Position numbers and translations under genes: made by a program
The notes under the pieces: generated by a model
The model's input: the letters and a program-made list of their open reading frames with translations, nothing else
Told to the model about the DNA's origin: nothing
The model's database searches: none
NCBI GenBank assembly: GCA_002419215.1
Contig: DIFQ01000146.1
Location: forward strand, 1-53,007
Reading direction: 5' to 3'
DNA from: Syntrophaceae bacterium UBA5744
GTDB taxonomy: Bacteria; Desulfobacterota; Syntrophia; Syntrophales; UBA2192
Length of the DNA stretch: 53,007 nucleotides
Shown: positions 31,820 to 41,732 of the stretch, piece after piece
Position numbering within the stretch: the stretch's first letter is position 1
Layout: every line of letters starts with the position of its first letter

Positions 31820-33034
31820 CTATGTGCGGATCGCCTCGATCGGCACCAGGTTCGCCGCCTGCCTCGCAGGGTGCAGCCCGAAGCCCACACCGACGACCCA
31901 GGAAAGGACGAGGCCGATGGCAAAGGCCTTCCAGGAGAAGTATACGGGAAACTCGGCCACGTACGTGAGCAGCTGCGCCGAGACCAAACCGAGGATGAAA
32001 CCGACAACACCCCCGGCCGTCGTGATCATCACGGCCTCCGTCAGAAACTGCATCAGGATATCTTGCTTGCGGGCGCCCACGGCGCGGCGGATCCCGATTT
32101 CCTTGATGCGTTCCTTCACGGAAAGCAGGAACAGGTTCGCCAGGACGAAGCCGGCGACAATGAGGGAAATGACGCCCACGATTCCGATGAAGACGACAAG
32201 CGACCCCGTGAGGGCCACGAGGAACTTGACGATGTCCTTGGACGTGAAGATGCGGAAGTCGTCGGGCTGCCCGTCGGGGATCCGGTGGCGGTACCGGAGA
32301 AGCCGCTTCAGTTCCTCGACCCGGCCGTCGATGTTTTCCAGATCGGTGAAGCGCAGGCGCATGGCATGGACGTAGCGCTGCTCGTTGATGAGCTTTTTCA
32401 TCACCGTTGTGTACGGCATGATGATCCGGTTGTCGAGGCTTCCGCCCCCGGGAGAGGTGCCCCGTTCGGAGAGCACGCCGACGATCTGGACCGGCAGGTT
32501 GCGGATCTGGACGAACTTGCCCACGGGGCTCTGGTCGCCGAAGAGCTCCCGGGCAACCTCCTGGCCCATGATCCCCACGTTGGCGTAGCGGCGGATGTCG
32601 TCCTCGGTGAAGTCGGAACCTTCCACAACGGGCCATGTCCAGACAATGCTGTAATCGCTCGAGGATCCCACGACCTGGCTTTGGTATCGGTTGCCCTTGT
32701 AGGAGACCGTGACACTGCCTACCCACGACGAGGGGGCGACGACATAGGCCGTGGGGAAGGCCTGGCGAATGGCCTCCAAGTCATCCAGGGTGATCGTCTT
32801 TTCCCGCTGGCCGATGGCGCGGGACTCCTCGCTTCCGCCCATGAGCATGACGGAATCAGGACCGAAGCTGGCGACGATGTCGAAGGCCTTCTTGTAGGCG
32901 CCTTCCGTGGCGGCCACGATGATGGTGATGGCCGCGATTCCCAGGGCAACGCTCACCAGGCAGAAAAGGGTCCTGAGCTTGAAGGCCTTGACGGCCTCGT
33001 AGGATTGGATGAGCAGCAGGGAGAAGCGTTCCAT
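31820..33034 (-). CDS. MacB/FtsX-type ABC transporter permease (first of two)
   Basis: The 404-residue permease has an N-terminal helix (about 22-42, TLFCLVSVALGIAAITIIVAA), a periplasmic MacB-like domain including DFTEDDIRRYANVGIMGQEV and GDQSPVGKFVQI, and a C-terminal bundle of three helices. The cytoplasmic coupling sequence KERIKEIGIRRAVGARKQDI lies after the second helix. It is clearly homologous to the following permease but divergent. It lies between the ATPase gene and the second permease and is likely one half of the transporter. Confidence 0.9.
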   Translation of the reverse strand: MERFSLLLIQSYEAVKAFKLRTLFCLVSVALGIAAITIIVAATEGAYKKAFDIVASFGPDSVMLMGGSEESRAIGQREKTITLDDLEAIRQAFPTAYVVAPSSWVGSVTVSYKGNRYQSQVVGSSSDYSIVWTWPVVEGSDFTEDDIRRYANVGIMGQEVARELFGDQSPVGKFVQIRNLPVQIVGVLSERGTSPGGGSLDNRIIMPYTTVMKKLINEQRYVHAMRLRFTDLENIDGRVEELKRLLRYRHRIPDGQPDDFRIFTSKDIVKFLVALTGSLVVFIGIVGVISLIVAGFVLANLFLLSVKERIKEIGIRRAVGARKQDILMQFLTEAVMITTAGGVVGFILGLVSAQLLTYVAEFPVYFSWKAFAIGLVLSWVVGVGFGLHPARQAANLVPIEAIRT

Positions 33035-33046
33035 AGAATACAGGTG

Positions 33047-33118
33047 TCTAGTGATTTGTGGCTTGTGGTTTGTGAAACAGGCTCTGTCCTTGTCTGGTCA
33101 CTAGCCACTAACCACCAG

Positions 33119-33122
<4 letters not shown>
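33047..33122. repeat. Low-complexity inverted repeat between ATPase and permease genes (word set GTGGCTTGTGG)
   Basis: Left arm 33047-33076 (GTGATTTGTGGCTTGTGGTT...) pairs imperfectly with right arm 33096-33122 (GGTCACTAGCCACTAACCAC...). The right arm covers the stop codon of the ATPase gene. Confidence 0.8.
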
Positions 33123-33795
<673 letters not shown>

Positions 33796-33796
<1 letters not shown>

Positions 33797-35055
33797 TATT
33801 TCATCGCCCCCTTCTGCGGGGCCTGCTGGGTGTCGGTGGATACGGGCAGGACGATCTTCGTCGCGAGCGTGTCGCCTTCGTTTGCCCCGGAGAGGATCTC
33901 CGTCTTGTCCTCGCCGCGGATCCCGATCTTGATCGCCAGCTTCTCCACCTTGTTCTTTCCCGTGACCCGGTAGGCGACCTGTTTTCCCCGCTCGAACTTG
34001 ATGGCGGCATTGGGCGCCGTGAGGATGTTCGCCTTCTCCTCCGTGATGATCCGCACGTGGGTGGTCATCTCCGGCTTGAGGAAGGTGGCGTCTTCCGGGG
34101 AGACCTTCATGGTGGAGAGGTAGTAGACGATGTTCTCCTTGACGACGGGCTGGGGGTAGATTTTCTCGATTTTTCCCTTGAAGGTCTTGGAGGGGAAGGT
34201 GTCGACGTAATATTCAACGTCCTGCCCCACGGCGGCCTTTCCGATGTCCGTTTCGTCGACGTAGATCCACATCTCGAGCCGCGTGGGGTCCAGGACGGTC
34301 ACCAGGTTTGCCACCTGGAGCCCCGCGACGATGGTCTCGCCCTCCTGGGCCGTCACGTCGGAGACGATGCCGTCGATGGGGGCGAAAATCTTCGTGTAGG
34401 TCATCCGGACTTCCTGCTGGCGCAGCCTTGCCTGGATCTCCTCGACGGTGGATTTCGAAATCGTGAGCTGCGTCCTGTACTCGTCCTGGAGGCGCTTCAG
34501 GACGGCCTCGGCGGCGGTGTACTGGCTCTCGGCCTTGTCGACGGAGTCTTTCGTCGTGTACTCGTGTTTCAAGAGCTCGCGCTCCCGCTCCACCGTAGCC
34601 TTGGCATAATCGTGGTTCGCCCGGGCTTCCCGGATCCGCTCGGGGTAGGTCTGTTCGACCTGTGTGAGCGTGTTTCGCGCCGAGACGAGCGCGGCCTGCT
34701 GTTGGCCGATCTGCTGCTGGATTTCTCGATTATCGACCAGCGCGATGAGTTCGCCCGCCTTGACCCGGTCGCCCACCTTGACTTTCATTTTCTGGATCCG
34801 GCCCGTCGCCTGGGCGCCGATCTTGACGACGGCCCCCACCTGGGACTTGATGATCCCGGTCTCCACCAGGACCCCGCGGATGCTGCCTTTTTCGACGGTT
34901 CCGGTCTCCAAAACCTGGGTGGCCGGCTTGGCGAGGAAAACCCGCCAGACCACAACGGCCGCCAGCAGGAGCACTACGGCGATTACGGCAAGAAGGATGA
35001 TTTTTTTCTTCGTCGGGAGCGCTTTGATCGTTGCGAGATTCATGGGCGATTGCAT
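33796..35055 (-). CDS. HlyD/MacA-type periplasmic adaptor
   Basis: The 419-residue protein has an N-terminal membrane anchor (about 19-38, IILLAVIAVVLLLAAVVVW) and a split lipoyl domain (GAQATGRIQKMKVKVGDRVKAG ... TKIFAPIDGIVSDVTAQEGE). A long coiled-coil hairpin occupies about residues 110-215, and a beta-barrel with membrane-proximal domain follows. This is the membrane fusion protein of a tripartite efflux pump, bridging the inner-membrane ABC part and the TolC-like channel. It lies 26 bases after the TolC-like gene and overlaps the ATPase gene start. Confidence 0.92.
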
Positions 35056-35081
35056 CCGTCCTTCGAGGGGTTTGTCAGGGC

Positions 35082-36413
35082 CTAACGGGGCCTCGCATCG
35101 TTTGGCTGCTGCGCATCCGCCTGGAGGGATTCGAGGCGATCAATGCCGGAAACCCTCTCCAGGAGAGCTTTTGCCAGGTAGAGGTTGAGCTTCGCCACGA
35201 CATCCTGCTCCCGCGCCTGGGCAAGCAGGGTCTCGGCAAACACGACCGACAGGATGTCCCCCTTGCCGACCTTGTATTCGCCGAAGGCCTGGTCGTAGTT
35301 CTGGAGGGCCTGCTTGAGCTGCTCGTCGGCGACCTTCACGTTGCGCGAGGCGGTAAGGAAATCCTCGTAGCTCTTGCGCAACTCGAGACGGATCGAGCGC
35401 TCGGTCTCCTTGAAGTTCTTTGCCGCTGTCACCGTGTCGATCGAGGCGGCTTTCCTGCGATAGAACTTTCCCAGCTCGAAGAGGTTCCAGGTGGCCAGCA
35501 GCGCCGCCGAACGGTCCTCATAGGGGTTTCCATAGACGAACGCAGAGCTCGAGGCAGGGTTGCTGGTGTCCGTCCGGGTATAATTCAGATTTCCCGAAAG
35601 GACCGGCAGAAAGTCCCCTGTCGATATCCCTTCGGCGCTTTCGGCGCGCTTGACGGCAAGCTCGGCCTGCAGGATCTCGGGGCGCCTGAGCAGGGCCTGT
35701 TCGAGGAGCTTCTCGTCCGGCAGGGGGATATCGAAGGTCAGGACCCCCTGGAGATCGGCGGCGTCGGCAACGGGTGTGCCGATCAGGGAACTCAGCTCCG
35801 AGAGGCTCTTCTGGAGGCTGCCTTCCGACTGAACCAGGTTGTAGCGGGCCTGCTCCAGTCTCACAGAGACCTGGAGTACGTCGGAGAGCTTTGCCACGCC
35901 GAACTTTCGCCGCCCTTCGGCCACCTCGTAGTTTTTCCGGGCATTCTCGAGCTGGATTTTCCGCTGCTCGAGAATGCCCCGGGTTGCCAGGGTCGTGTAG
36001 AAAGAGGACTTCACGCTGAACTCGAGGTCCAGGAGGCTCTTTCGGAGGCCTTCCTGTTCGGAGTTGAAGCTGTAGCGGGCGATATCCCGCGTGTGACCCC
36101 GCTTGTAGTCGAAGAGCTTGAGGGAGGCGGTCAGATCGACGCTGTTGGAGGAGGAGTCGTAACCGGCAACGTCGCGCCGGACAGCGGCCCCGGCGGCATC
36201 GACACTGGGGACATAGGCCCCGAAGGAGGCCCTGTAAAGGGCCTCCGAGGACTGGACACGTGTTGCCTGTGCCTGGTAAGCGGGCAGGGTCGATTTGGCC
36301 AGCGCGATTGCCTCCTCGAGCGTCAGGGCCGGCGAGGGGACGGGAAGAAGGGAAACGGCTGCCAGCGAAAGCAAAAGGGCCAACGCAATATTTTTGACCG
36401 CTATGCGAACCAT
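35082..36413 (-). CDS. TolC-family outer membrane efflux channel
   Basis: From ATG at 36413 (GAGG 8 bases upstream) the protein is 443 residues with a signal peptide ending near PSPA (residue 28). Two OEP-type halves follow, LTLEEAIALAKSTLP... and a second repeat near SAEGISTGDFLPVLSGNLNYT, with long heptad-rich helices, as in TolC. It should form a trimeric outer-membrane channel for the ABC pump encoded immediately downstream. The longer frame upstream contains no homologous sequence. Confidence 0.92.
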   Translation of the reverse strand: MVRIAVKNIALALLLSLAAVSLLPVPSPALTLEEAIALAKSTLPAYQAQATRVQSSEALYRASFGAYVPSVDAAGAAVRRDVAGYDSSSNSVDLTASLKLFDYKRGHTRDIARYSFNSEQEGLRKSLLDLEFSVKSSFYTTLATRGILEQRKIQLENARKNYEVAEGRRKFGVAKLSDVLQVSVRLEQARYNLVQSEGSLQKSLSELSSLIGTPVADAADLQGVLTFDIPLPDEKLLEQALLRRPEILQAELAVKRAESAEGISTGDFLPVLSGNLNYTRTDTSNPASSSAFVYGNPYEDRSAALLATWNLFELGKFYRRKAASIDTVTAAKNFKETERSIRLELRKSYEDFLTASRNVKVADEQLKQALQNYDQAFGEYKVGKGDILSVVFAETLLAQAREQDVVAKLNLYLAKALLERVSGIDRLESLQADAQQPNDARPR

Positions 36414-36593
36414 AAAGGGAACCTCGATGACAGGGGGCCAACGCGATGACGATGACCCCCCTGTTATTACAATAACTTTATTAATGTATGAGGTTTTTCT
36501 CCACTTTCGCAAGTATATTTTCTTGACCAGGCCGGCCGGGCGTTCCCGCCAGTCTATGCAGGCATGATTCATGCCAGGGAAAGAAAAATTCAA

Positions 36594-37282
36594 TTAATTG
36601 AAATTATTAAACAATATTGTATGGTGGCGCATCGTTTCGCTCCCGGGCAGCAGGAAGTGGATGTTTATTTTCCGATCAGGGTATCCGGCCGGATAAAAAA
36701 TATTCAGCAGGGTGTGATTGCAGTCAAAACTGGTTGTTGCCCAAAGGCACTTGAGCAGGATTCTTCCTGCGAAAACGATTGCACGCGACCCGCAGCATGC
36801 TGCGCGGTAGCGAGCATGATAACAGGAAAAAACGAAACCTTGAGTTTCTGAATTCCTGTAAGGAATTCTAATAGACGGTTTGGTCGCAACCGCAGGTTGC
36901 GACCCGGTAAGGAAGAGCAGGTCATGAATGCGCCTCCTGACGGGATGCGCCCCCGGTGGACCGCTCTAACGCTTGCTTCACTGCAGGCGCAAAAACTCGC
37001 CCTTCGGGCTCAAACAATTTGCGCTGCGGACGTTTCGCTTCGCGAAGAGCGGTTACCCAAAACGCGCCTAACTTCGCTATCCAGAATCCTGCTCAAGCGC
37101 ATTTTGAAGAAAAGAGGTTTGGGCAACAGCCCGAAAAATATTGATCGCGAGGGAATCGGAATCTTTCAATTTTCAAGGATTGAAGTTATATTGAGCAACA
37201 TTGGACAATGGTGAACATTCCTGCCGGAGGTCGAGGAGCGTCGACCCGGGAGGCGGACAAGCAGGGAAAACAGGAGTAACGC
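36594..37282. other. Structured non-coding region, long imperfect palindrome
   Basis: No credible gene lies in this 690-base gap. Its ends are complementary: GGTTGTTGCCCAAA (36730-36743) with TTTGGGCAACAGCC (near 37117-37130), and CTTGAGCAGGATTC (36748-36761) with GAATCCTGCTCAAG (near 37084-37097). Inside are perfect short hairpins: GAATTCCT/AGGAATTC (36850-36868) and GGTCGCAACC/GGTTGCGACC (36882-36904), and GC-rich ones such as CTCGCCCTTCGGGCTC and CGCTTCGCGAAGAGCG. Composition differs from the neighbours. It may be a decayed mobile element or a structured RNA; I cannot assign it. Confidence 0.5.
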
Positions 37283-38089
37283 ATGAAAATAATTAGGTTT
37301 ATTTCAGGTCGGGACGAGAAGCTCCACGGGACCCCGGATCCGGCTGCGCCGGGCAGGGCTCGTGTGATCGAAGGAGATATCCTGACGCGGTTTTCGCTGA
37401 CGGACCGGGTGGAGACGATAAAGAAAATACTGACGCCTGTCGAGCCGCCCAACATTCTTGCCCTGGGGTTCAGTTACGGCAAGCACGCCGGGGAGACGGA
37501 GAGCAAGGCGCCGGAAAGCCCCGTGCTTTTTATCAAGGGGACGAACACGCTGATCGGCCCGGGGGACGCGATCCTTCTTCCCAGGGTGGGGCCCGACGAG
37601 GTGGATTACGAGGCAGAGCTTGCCATCGTCATCGGGAGACGGGCGAAAAACGTTTCGGTGAAAGAGGCCCTGGAGTATGTTCTCGGCTACACCTGCGGTA
37701 ACGATGTGAGCGCCCGGGACTGGCAGATGGTCAAACAGAAAAAGCAGTGGGCCCGCGGGAAGAGTTTCGACACCTTCTGCCCCCTGGGGCCCTGCATCGT
37801 CACAAAGGATGAGGTTCCCGATCCGAACAACCTGCGTATTCAGTCCATCCTCAACGGCAAGGTGATGCAGGATTCGAACACCTCGGACATGCTCTTCAGC
37901 GTCGCAGAGATCGTCAGCGACCTGAGCCGCTCCATGACCCTCCTGCCGGGAACCGTGATCATGACGGGGACCCCCGAGGGCGTAGGGTTTGTCCGCAAGC
38001 CGCCTGTCTTCATGAGGCACGGCGATGTGATCACGATCGCCATCGAGAAGATCGGGGAGCTGACGAATCCCGTCGAAAACGAAACCTGA
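37283..38089 (+). CDS. Fumarylacetoacetate hydrolase family protein
   Basis: The 268-residue protein has the FAH-fold metal site (VDYEAELAIVIGRRAKN, with the second and third carboxylates in that stretch and GNDVSARDWQ) and the motif GTVIMTGTPEGVGF. The N-terminal domain is short, as in bacterial hydratases/decarboxylases of this family (acylpyruvases, 2-hydroxyhepta-2,4-diene-1,7-dioate isomerases). The substrate is not evident and there are no catabolic neighbours. CAGGAGTAACGC precedes the ATG. Confidence 0.88.
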   Translation: MKIIRFISGRDEKLHGTPDPAAPGRARVIEGDILTRFSLTDRVETIKKILTPVEPPNILALGFSYGKHAGETESKAPESPVLFIKGTNTLIGPGDAILLPRVGPDEVDYEAELAIVIGRRAKNVSVKEALEYVLGYTCGNDVSARDWQMVKQKKQWARGKSFDTFCPLGPCIVTKDEVPDPNNLRIQSILNGKVMQDSNTSDMLFSVAEIVSDLSRSMTLLPGTVIMTGTPEGVGFVRKPPVFMRHGDVITIAIEKIGELTNPVENET

Positions 38090-38257
38090 GATCCGGGTCA
38101 GGCCACCGATGCATGAAATGGTGGCAAAGCCCACGGGCTTGTGTTATGAAGCAAAAGGGGAATGTGACACACAAACCCCCATTATTCATCATGATTTTGC
38201 ACAAAGAATTTTTCCCCGACGGATGCGGGGGGATGGTGGTGCAACCAGGAGGCTGAA

Positions 38258-39790
38258 ATGAGCGGCGGCCGCGAAAGAAAACAATTCTTCATGATCCTCG
38301 TCGTCTGCCTGGCGGGATTCTTCATTCTCTCCGTCGTGGGGGTGCTGAAGTTCTCCCTGTCGCAGGGCCTGCGGTCATCCTATGCCGTGGCGGATGGTGC
38401 AGGCGCGCCGGCCGCAGCGGCAACGGCACCGAGATCGGCCTTCCCCTCGGTTATGGGCGGTTCGGGGGCCCCCGGGTCGCTTGCCGACCTGGTGGAGAAA
38501 CTGAGTCCCGCCGTCGTCAATATCAGCACCACAAAGGTCGTCAAGATGGACGGGAAACGCGCTCCCTTCAACGAGATGTTTCCCTTCGACCGCTTCTTCG
38601 GCGGCGAGGAAGAATTCTACAAGCGCTTCTTCGGAGACAACCCCGAGAAAGAATTCCGGCAGCGCAGTCTCGGTTCGGGGTTCATCATCAGCAAGGACGG
38701 TTATATCTTCACGAACAATCACGTCATCGAGAAGGCGGACAAGATCAAGGTGCGCCTCTCGACGGGAAAAGAGTACGACGCGACCGTGAAGGGCAGGGAC
38801 CCCCGGACGGATCTCGCCCTCATCAAGATCACCCCGGACAACAGCCTGCCCACGGTCAACCTGGGTGACTCGGACCGGCTCCGCGTGGGCGACTGGGTCA
38901 TGGCCATCGGGAACCCCTTCGGGCTCGATCACACCGTGACCGCGGGCATCGTGAGCGCCAAGGGCCGCGTCATCGGGGCCGGGCCCTATGACAATTTCAT
39001 CCAGACCGATGCATCCATCAACCCGGGAAACAGCGGCGGCCCGCTTTTCAACATGGCAGGCGATGTCGTGGGAATCAATACGGCCATCGTGGCCCAGGGG
39101 CAGGGCATCGGATTTGCCATCCCCGTGAACATGGCCAAGGAGATCCTCGAGGATCTCAAGGCAAAAGGGAAGGTCACCCGGGGCTGGCTGGGCGTGTCGG
39201 TCCAGGATATCACCGAGGATCTGGCGAAGAGCCTCAAACTCCAGGACCGCAACGGTGCGCTGGTGACGGAGGTCTTCGAAGGAGATCCGGCGGATAAAGC
39301 CGGTATCAAGCAGGGCGACATCATCATCGAGGTCGACGGCAAAAAAGTCAAGGATACCCATGAGTTGCTCCGAGCCGTGGCCGTCCTGCCCGTGGGGAAA
39401 AAAGCCGCCGTGAAAGTCCTCCGGGAAGGCCAGGTGAAGGAACTGCAACTCACCGTGGCCGAGCGGGAAGAGAAGAAGGAAATGGCCGCCACCCGGGGGG
39501 AATCGAAGGACACCTACGGGATGTCCGTGCAGGACATAACCCCTGAAATCGCAAAACAGCTGGGATTGCCCTCGACAGGCGGAGTCATTGTGACGAAGGT
39601 CCGCGAGGGCAGCGCATCCGACGAGGCGGGCCTTCAGCCCTATGACGTCATCATTCAGGTCAACCGGGTGAAGGTGGCATCCGTAAAGGATTTCATGCGC
39701 GAGATCTCGAAAAAGACCGCCGAGGACCGGGTGCTGTTGCTCATCCGGCGTGGCAAGGGCACCTATTACGTGGCCCTGCGCAAAGAGTAG
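38258..39790 (+). CDS. HtrA/DegP-family serine protease (Do type, two PDZ domains)
   Basis: The 510-residue periplasmic protease has an N-terminal hydrophobic anchor or uncleaved signal (about 11-30), an Ala-rich linker, a trypsin-like domain and two PDZ domains (about 290-385, 410-505). The catalytic triad is visible: His155 in NNHVIEKAD, Asp185 in RTDLALI, Ser259 in NPGNSGGPLF. The LA loop is rich in Phe and charged residues (FGGEEEFYKRFFGD), as in DegP/DegQ. It degrades or refolds misfolded envelope proteins. AGGAGG precedes the ATG. The GTG-started glycosylase gene follows after 22 bases. Confidence 0.95.
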   Translation: MSGGRERKQFFMILVVCLAGFFILSVVGVLKFSLSQGLRSSYAVADGAGAPAAAATAPRSAFPSVMGGSGAPGSLADLVEKLSPAVVNISTTKVVKMDGKRAPFNEMFPFDRFFGGEEEFYKRFFGDNPEKEFRQRSLGSGFIISKDGYIFTNNHVIEKADKIKVRLSTGKEYDATVKGRDPRTDLALIKITPDNSLPTVNLGDSDRLRVGDWVMAIGNPFGLDHTVTAGIVSAKGRVIGAGPYDNFIQTDASINPGNSGGPLFNMAGDVVGINTAIVAQGQGIGFAIPVNMAKEILEDLKAKGKVTRGWLGVSVQDITEDLAKSLKLQDRNGALVTEVFEGDPADKAGIKQGDIIIEVDGKKVKDTHELLRAVAVLPVGKKAAVKVLREGQVKELQLTVAEREEKKEMAATRGESKDTYGMSVQDITPEIAKQLGLPSTGGVIVTKVREGSASDEAGLQPYDVIIQVNRVKVASVKDFMREISKKTAEDRVLLLIRRGKGTYYVALRKE

Positions 39791-39812
39791 GCGAGGGGAA
39801 GGCCGTAGACCC

Positions 39813-40589
39813 GTGGACAGGAGGAAACGGCTGCTCCGCATCGGTGAGACGCTGGAGCGATTCTTCGGGGATCCGCACTGGTGGCCGGGGGAGAGCCCCT
39901 TCGAGGTAGCCGTCGGGGCGATCCTGACGCAGAACACGAACTGGGCCAACGTGGAGAGGGCCATCGGGCGGCTCAAGGCGGAAGGGGTCCTGGAGCCTCG
40001 GGCCCTTCACGGCCTGGACGATGAAACCCTGGCCGACCTGATCCGTCCATCAGGGTATTTCCGGATCAAAGCGAAAAGACTGAAAGCATTTCTCGATGTA
40101 CTCTGCGGTGATTTCGGGGGCGAGCTGGAGCAGATGCTCTCGGGGGACCTCCCGCAGGCGCGGCAGAGGCTCCTCGGGATATCGGGGATCGGGGAGGAAA
40201 CCGCCGACAGCATTCTCCTCTACGCGGGGGGCAGGCCGGTGTTCGTCATCGATGCCTACACGCGGCGAATCCTTTCAAGACACGGGATCATCGACGGGAA
40301 ACCGACCTACGGAGAGCTGCAGCACCTGTTCATGACCTGTCTGCCCTGCGATGCCGGTCTGTACAACCGGTACCATGCGCTGATCGTCGAGACGGGGAAG
40401 CGCTACTGCCGGAAGGAGCCCCGTTGCGGCGCCTGTCCGCTTCGGGGGATAGCGGGCCGCGACGGGGGCGGCAAGACAGGGCCGGCTGTCGCTGAGCCGG
40501 CAGTGAGGCGAAGGGGTAGAGAGACGTGTTCGTCCGGGAAGAAATCCTCAAGGCGAGACTCCAGGAAGACCGGCACACCTTTGTCCTGA
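39813..40589 (+). CDS. Endonuclease III-like DNA glycosylase (HhH-GPD) with incomplete FeS site
   Basis: From GTG at 39813 (GAGGGGAAGG upstream) this is a 258-residue HhH-GPD protein. The helix-hairpin-helix reads GISGIGEETADSILLYAGG and the catalytic Asp sits in VIDAYTRRIL. The Lys used by bifunctional endonuclease III is Glu here, so a monofunctional glycosylase of the 'endonuclease III-related' group is likely. The iron-sulfur loop has three cysteines (YCRKEPRCGACPL) but the fourth is missing, and the tail is a low-complexity Arg/Gly/Ser stretch. Its last 64 bases overlap the next gene, which suggests the tail is a recent extension. Confidence 0.82.
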   Translation: MDRRKRLLRIGETLERFFGDPHWWPGESPFEVAVGAILTQNTNWANVERAIGRLKAEGVLEPRALHGLDDETLADLIRPSGYFRIKAKRLKAFLDVLCGDFGGELEQMLSGDLPQARQRLLGISGIGEETADSILLYAGGRPVFVIDAYTRRILSRHGIIDGKPTYGELQHLFMTCLPCDAGLYNRYHALIVETGKRYCRKEPRCGACPLRGIAGRDGGGKTGPAVAEPAVRRRGRETCSSGKKSSRRDSRKTGTPLS

Positions 40590-41668
40590 AGCTCAACGAC
40601 TATGCCGGCGTCATCCACCTCCATTCCGACTACTCCCATGACGGTCGCGCGTCGATTATGGAGATCGTAGACGCAGCGAGGGCAAACGGCATCGACTTTG
40701 TCATGCTCACCGATCATAGCTGGCTGCAGGCCAAGTATGACGGCTACGAGCGCTCCTATGACGGCGTCCGCCTCTTCATCGGCATCGAGGTAACCCCCCG
40801 CTACAATCATTACCTCGCCTTCGGGATCGACGAACCCCTGATCACCTGCGACCTTTCCTGGGTATTCCCCTACGAAGACGAACAGGACATCTCGCCGCAG
40901 TTCTACATCGACTGGGTCCGCAGCAAGGGAGGGATCGGGTTTATCGCCCATCCCGACCATGAAGGGGCTCCCAGGTTTCACGTGAAACAATTCAACTGGA
41001 ATGACTGGACCGTCTCGGGCTACACGGGGATCGGGATCTGGGACTTCATGACCGACTGGCAGAGCCGGCTGAAGGGGTACGCGAGCGCCCTGCTCAGCTA
41101 TTATTTCCCCGCTTACATGCTCCGTGGGCCGAAGCAGGAGACGCTCGAGCGCTGGGACGAGTTGAACCGGACCCGCAAGGTCGTCGGGATCGGCGAGCTC
41201 GATAACCACGAGACCGTCAAGGAAATGTTCGGCATCGAGTTCTACATTTTTCCGTTCAGCAAGGCCTTCCGGTTCATCCGGACCCACATCGTGACGGAAG
41301 CGAAATTTCTCGATGAAGACGAGCTCGATCGCGAGATCATCCTGTCGGCCCTGAGGCGGGGCAGGGCCTACGTGGCTCTCGAGTATTTCGAAAAGGCCCA
41401 TGGCTTTTCGTTTGTGGTCATGGACGAGTCGGAAGTGGCCACCATGGGTGACGAGTTCCTCATTGACGATATGGCCATCATCCAGGTCGAACTTCCCCGA
41501 ACAGGGAAAATCCGCCTCGTCAAGGATGGAAAGCTCTTCCGGGAGAGCGTCGGGATCGAGATGATCTGCGGAATCGACGAGCCCGGTATCTACCGGGTCG
41601 AAGTCTATCACTGGAAGGCATTCAAGTACCGGCCCTGGATTTTTTCAAACCCGATCTATGTGCGCTAA
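40526..41668 (+). CDS. PHP-domain (CehA/McbA-like) metallohydrolase; carries parS
   Basis: The 380-residue protein starts at GTG 40526 with AAGGGG upstream. The PHP catalytic motifs are HLHSDYSHDG (residues 31-40), MLTDHSW, FIAHPDHEGAP and later His/Glu residues around GIGELDNHE. The C-terminal 100 residues are beta-rich (FVVMDESEVATMGDE...) as in CehA/McbA-like hydrolases. It is probably a phosphoesterase or amide/ester hydrolase; the substrate is unknown. A chromosomal parS lies in its coding sequence at codons 150-155. It overlaps the glycosylase gene by 64 bases and ends before a perfect 21-bp hairpin. Confidence 0.82.
   Translation: MFVREEILKARLQEDRHTFVLKLNDYAGVIHLHSDYSHDGRASIMEIVDAARANGIDFVMLTDHSWLQAKYDGYERSYDGVRLFIGIEVTPRYNHYLAFGIDEPLITCDLSWVFPYEDEQDISPQFYIDWVRSKGGIGFIAHPDHEGAPRFHVKQFNWNDWTVSGYTGIGIWDFMTDWQSRLKGYASALLSYYFPAYMLRGPKQETLERWDELNRTRKVVGIGELDNHETVKEMFGIEFYIFPFSKAFRFIRTHIVTEAKFLDEDELDREIILSALRRGRAYVALEYFEKAHGFSFVVMDESEVATMGDEFLIDDMAIIQVELPRTGKIRLVKDGKLFRESVGIEMICGIDEPGIYRVEVYHWKAFKYRPWIFSNPIYVR
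40974..40989. promoter_or_regulatory. parS centromere site for ParB
   Basis: GGTTTCACGTGAAACA matches the bacterial chromosomal parS consensus TGTTTCACGTGAAACA at 15 of 16 positions; the 14-bp palindrome GTTTCACGTGAAAC is perfect. It lies within the PHP-domain gene, about 20 kb from parB. No second copy was found in the window by eye. Confidence 0.85.
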
Positions 41669-41676
41669 GGAGACCC

Positions 41677-41723
41677 TTTCCTTGCTCTCCCTCTCCCCTC
41701 AAGGGAGAGGGAGAGCAAGGAAA
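41677..41723. terminator. Perfect 21-bp hairpin between convergent genes
   Basis: The arms 41677-41697 (TTTCCTTGCTCTCCCTCTCC...) and 41703-41723 are exact complements around loop CTCAA. It separates the PHP gene (plus) and lipA (minus) and ends in AAA/TTT on each strand, so it could stop transcription both ways. Related CTCTCCC words occur in the repeats at 2536-2720 and 49548-49632. Confidence 0.55.
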
Positions 41724-41732
41724 TCGGCATTT

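Noticed and set aside
36900..37130. Integron attC site
   Set aside because: TCTAACGC and CGCCTAAC resemble R'' boxes, but no matching GTTRRRY partner at the correct distance was found, and there is no integrase or cassette gene.
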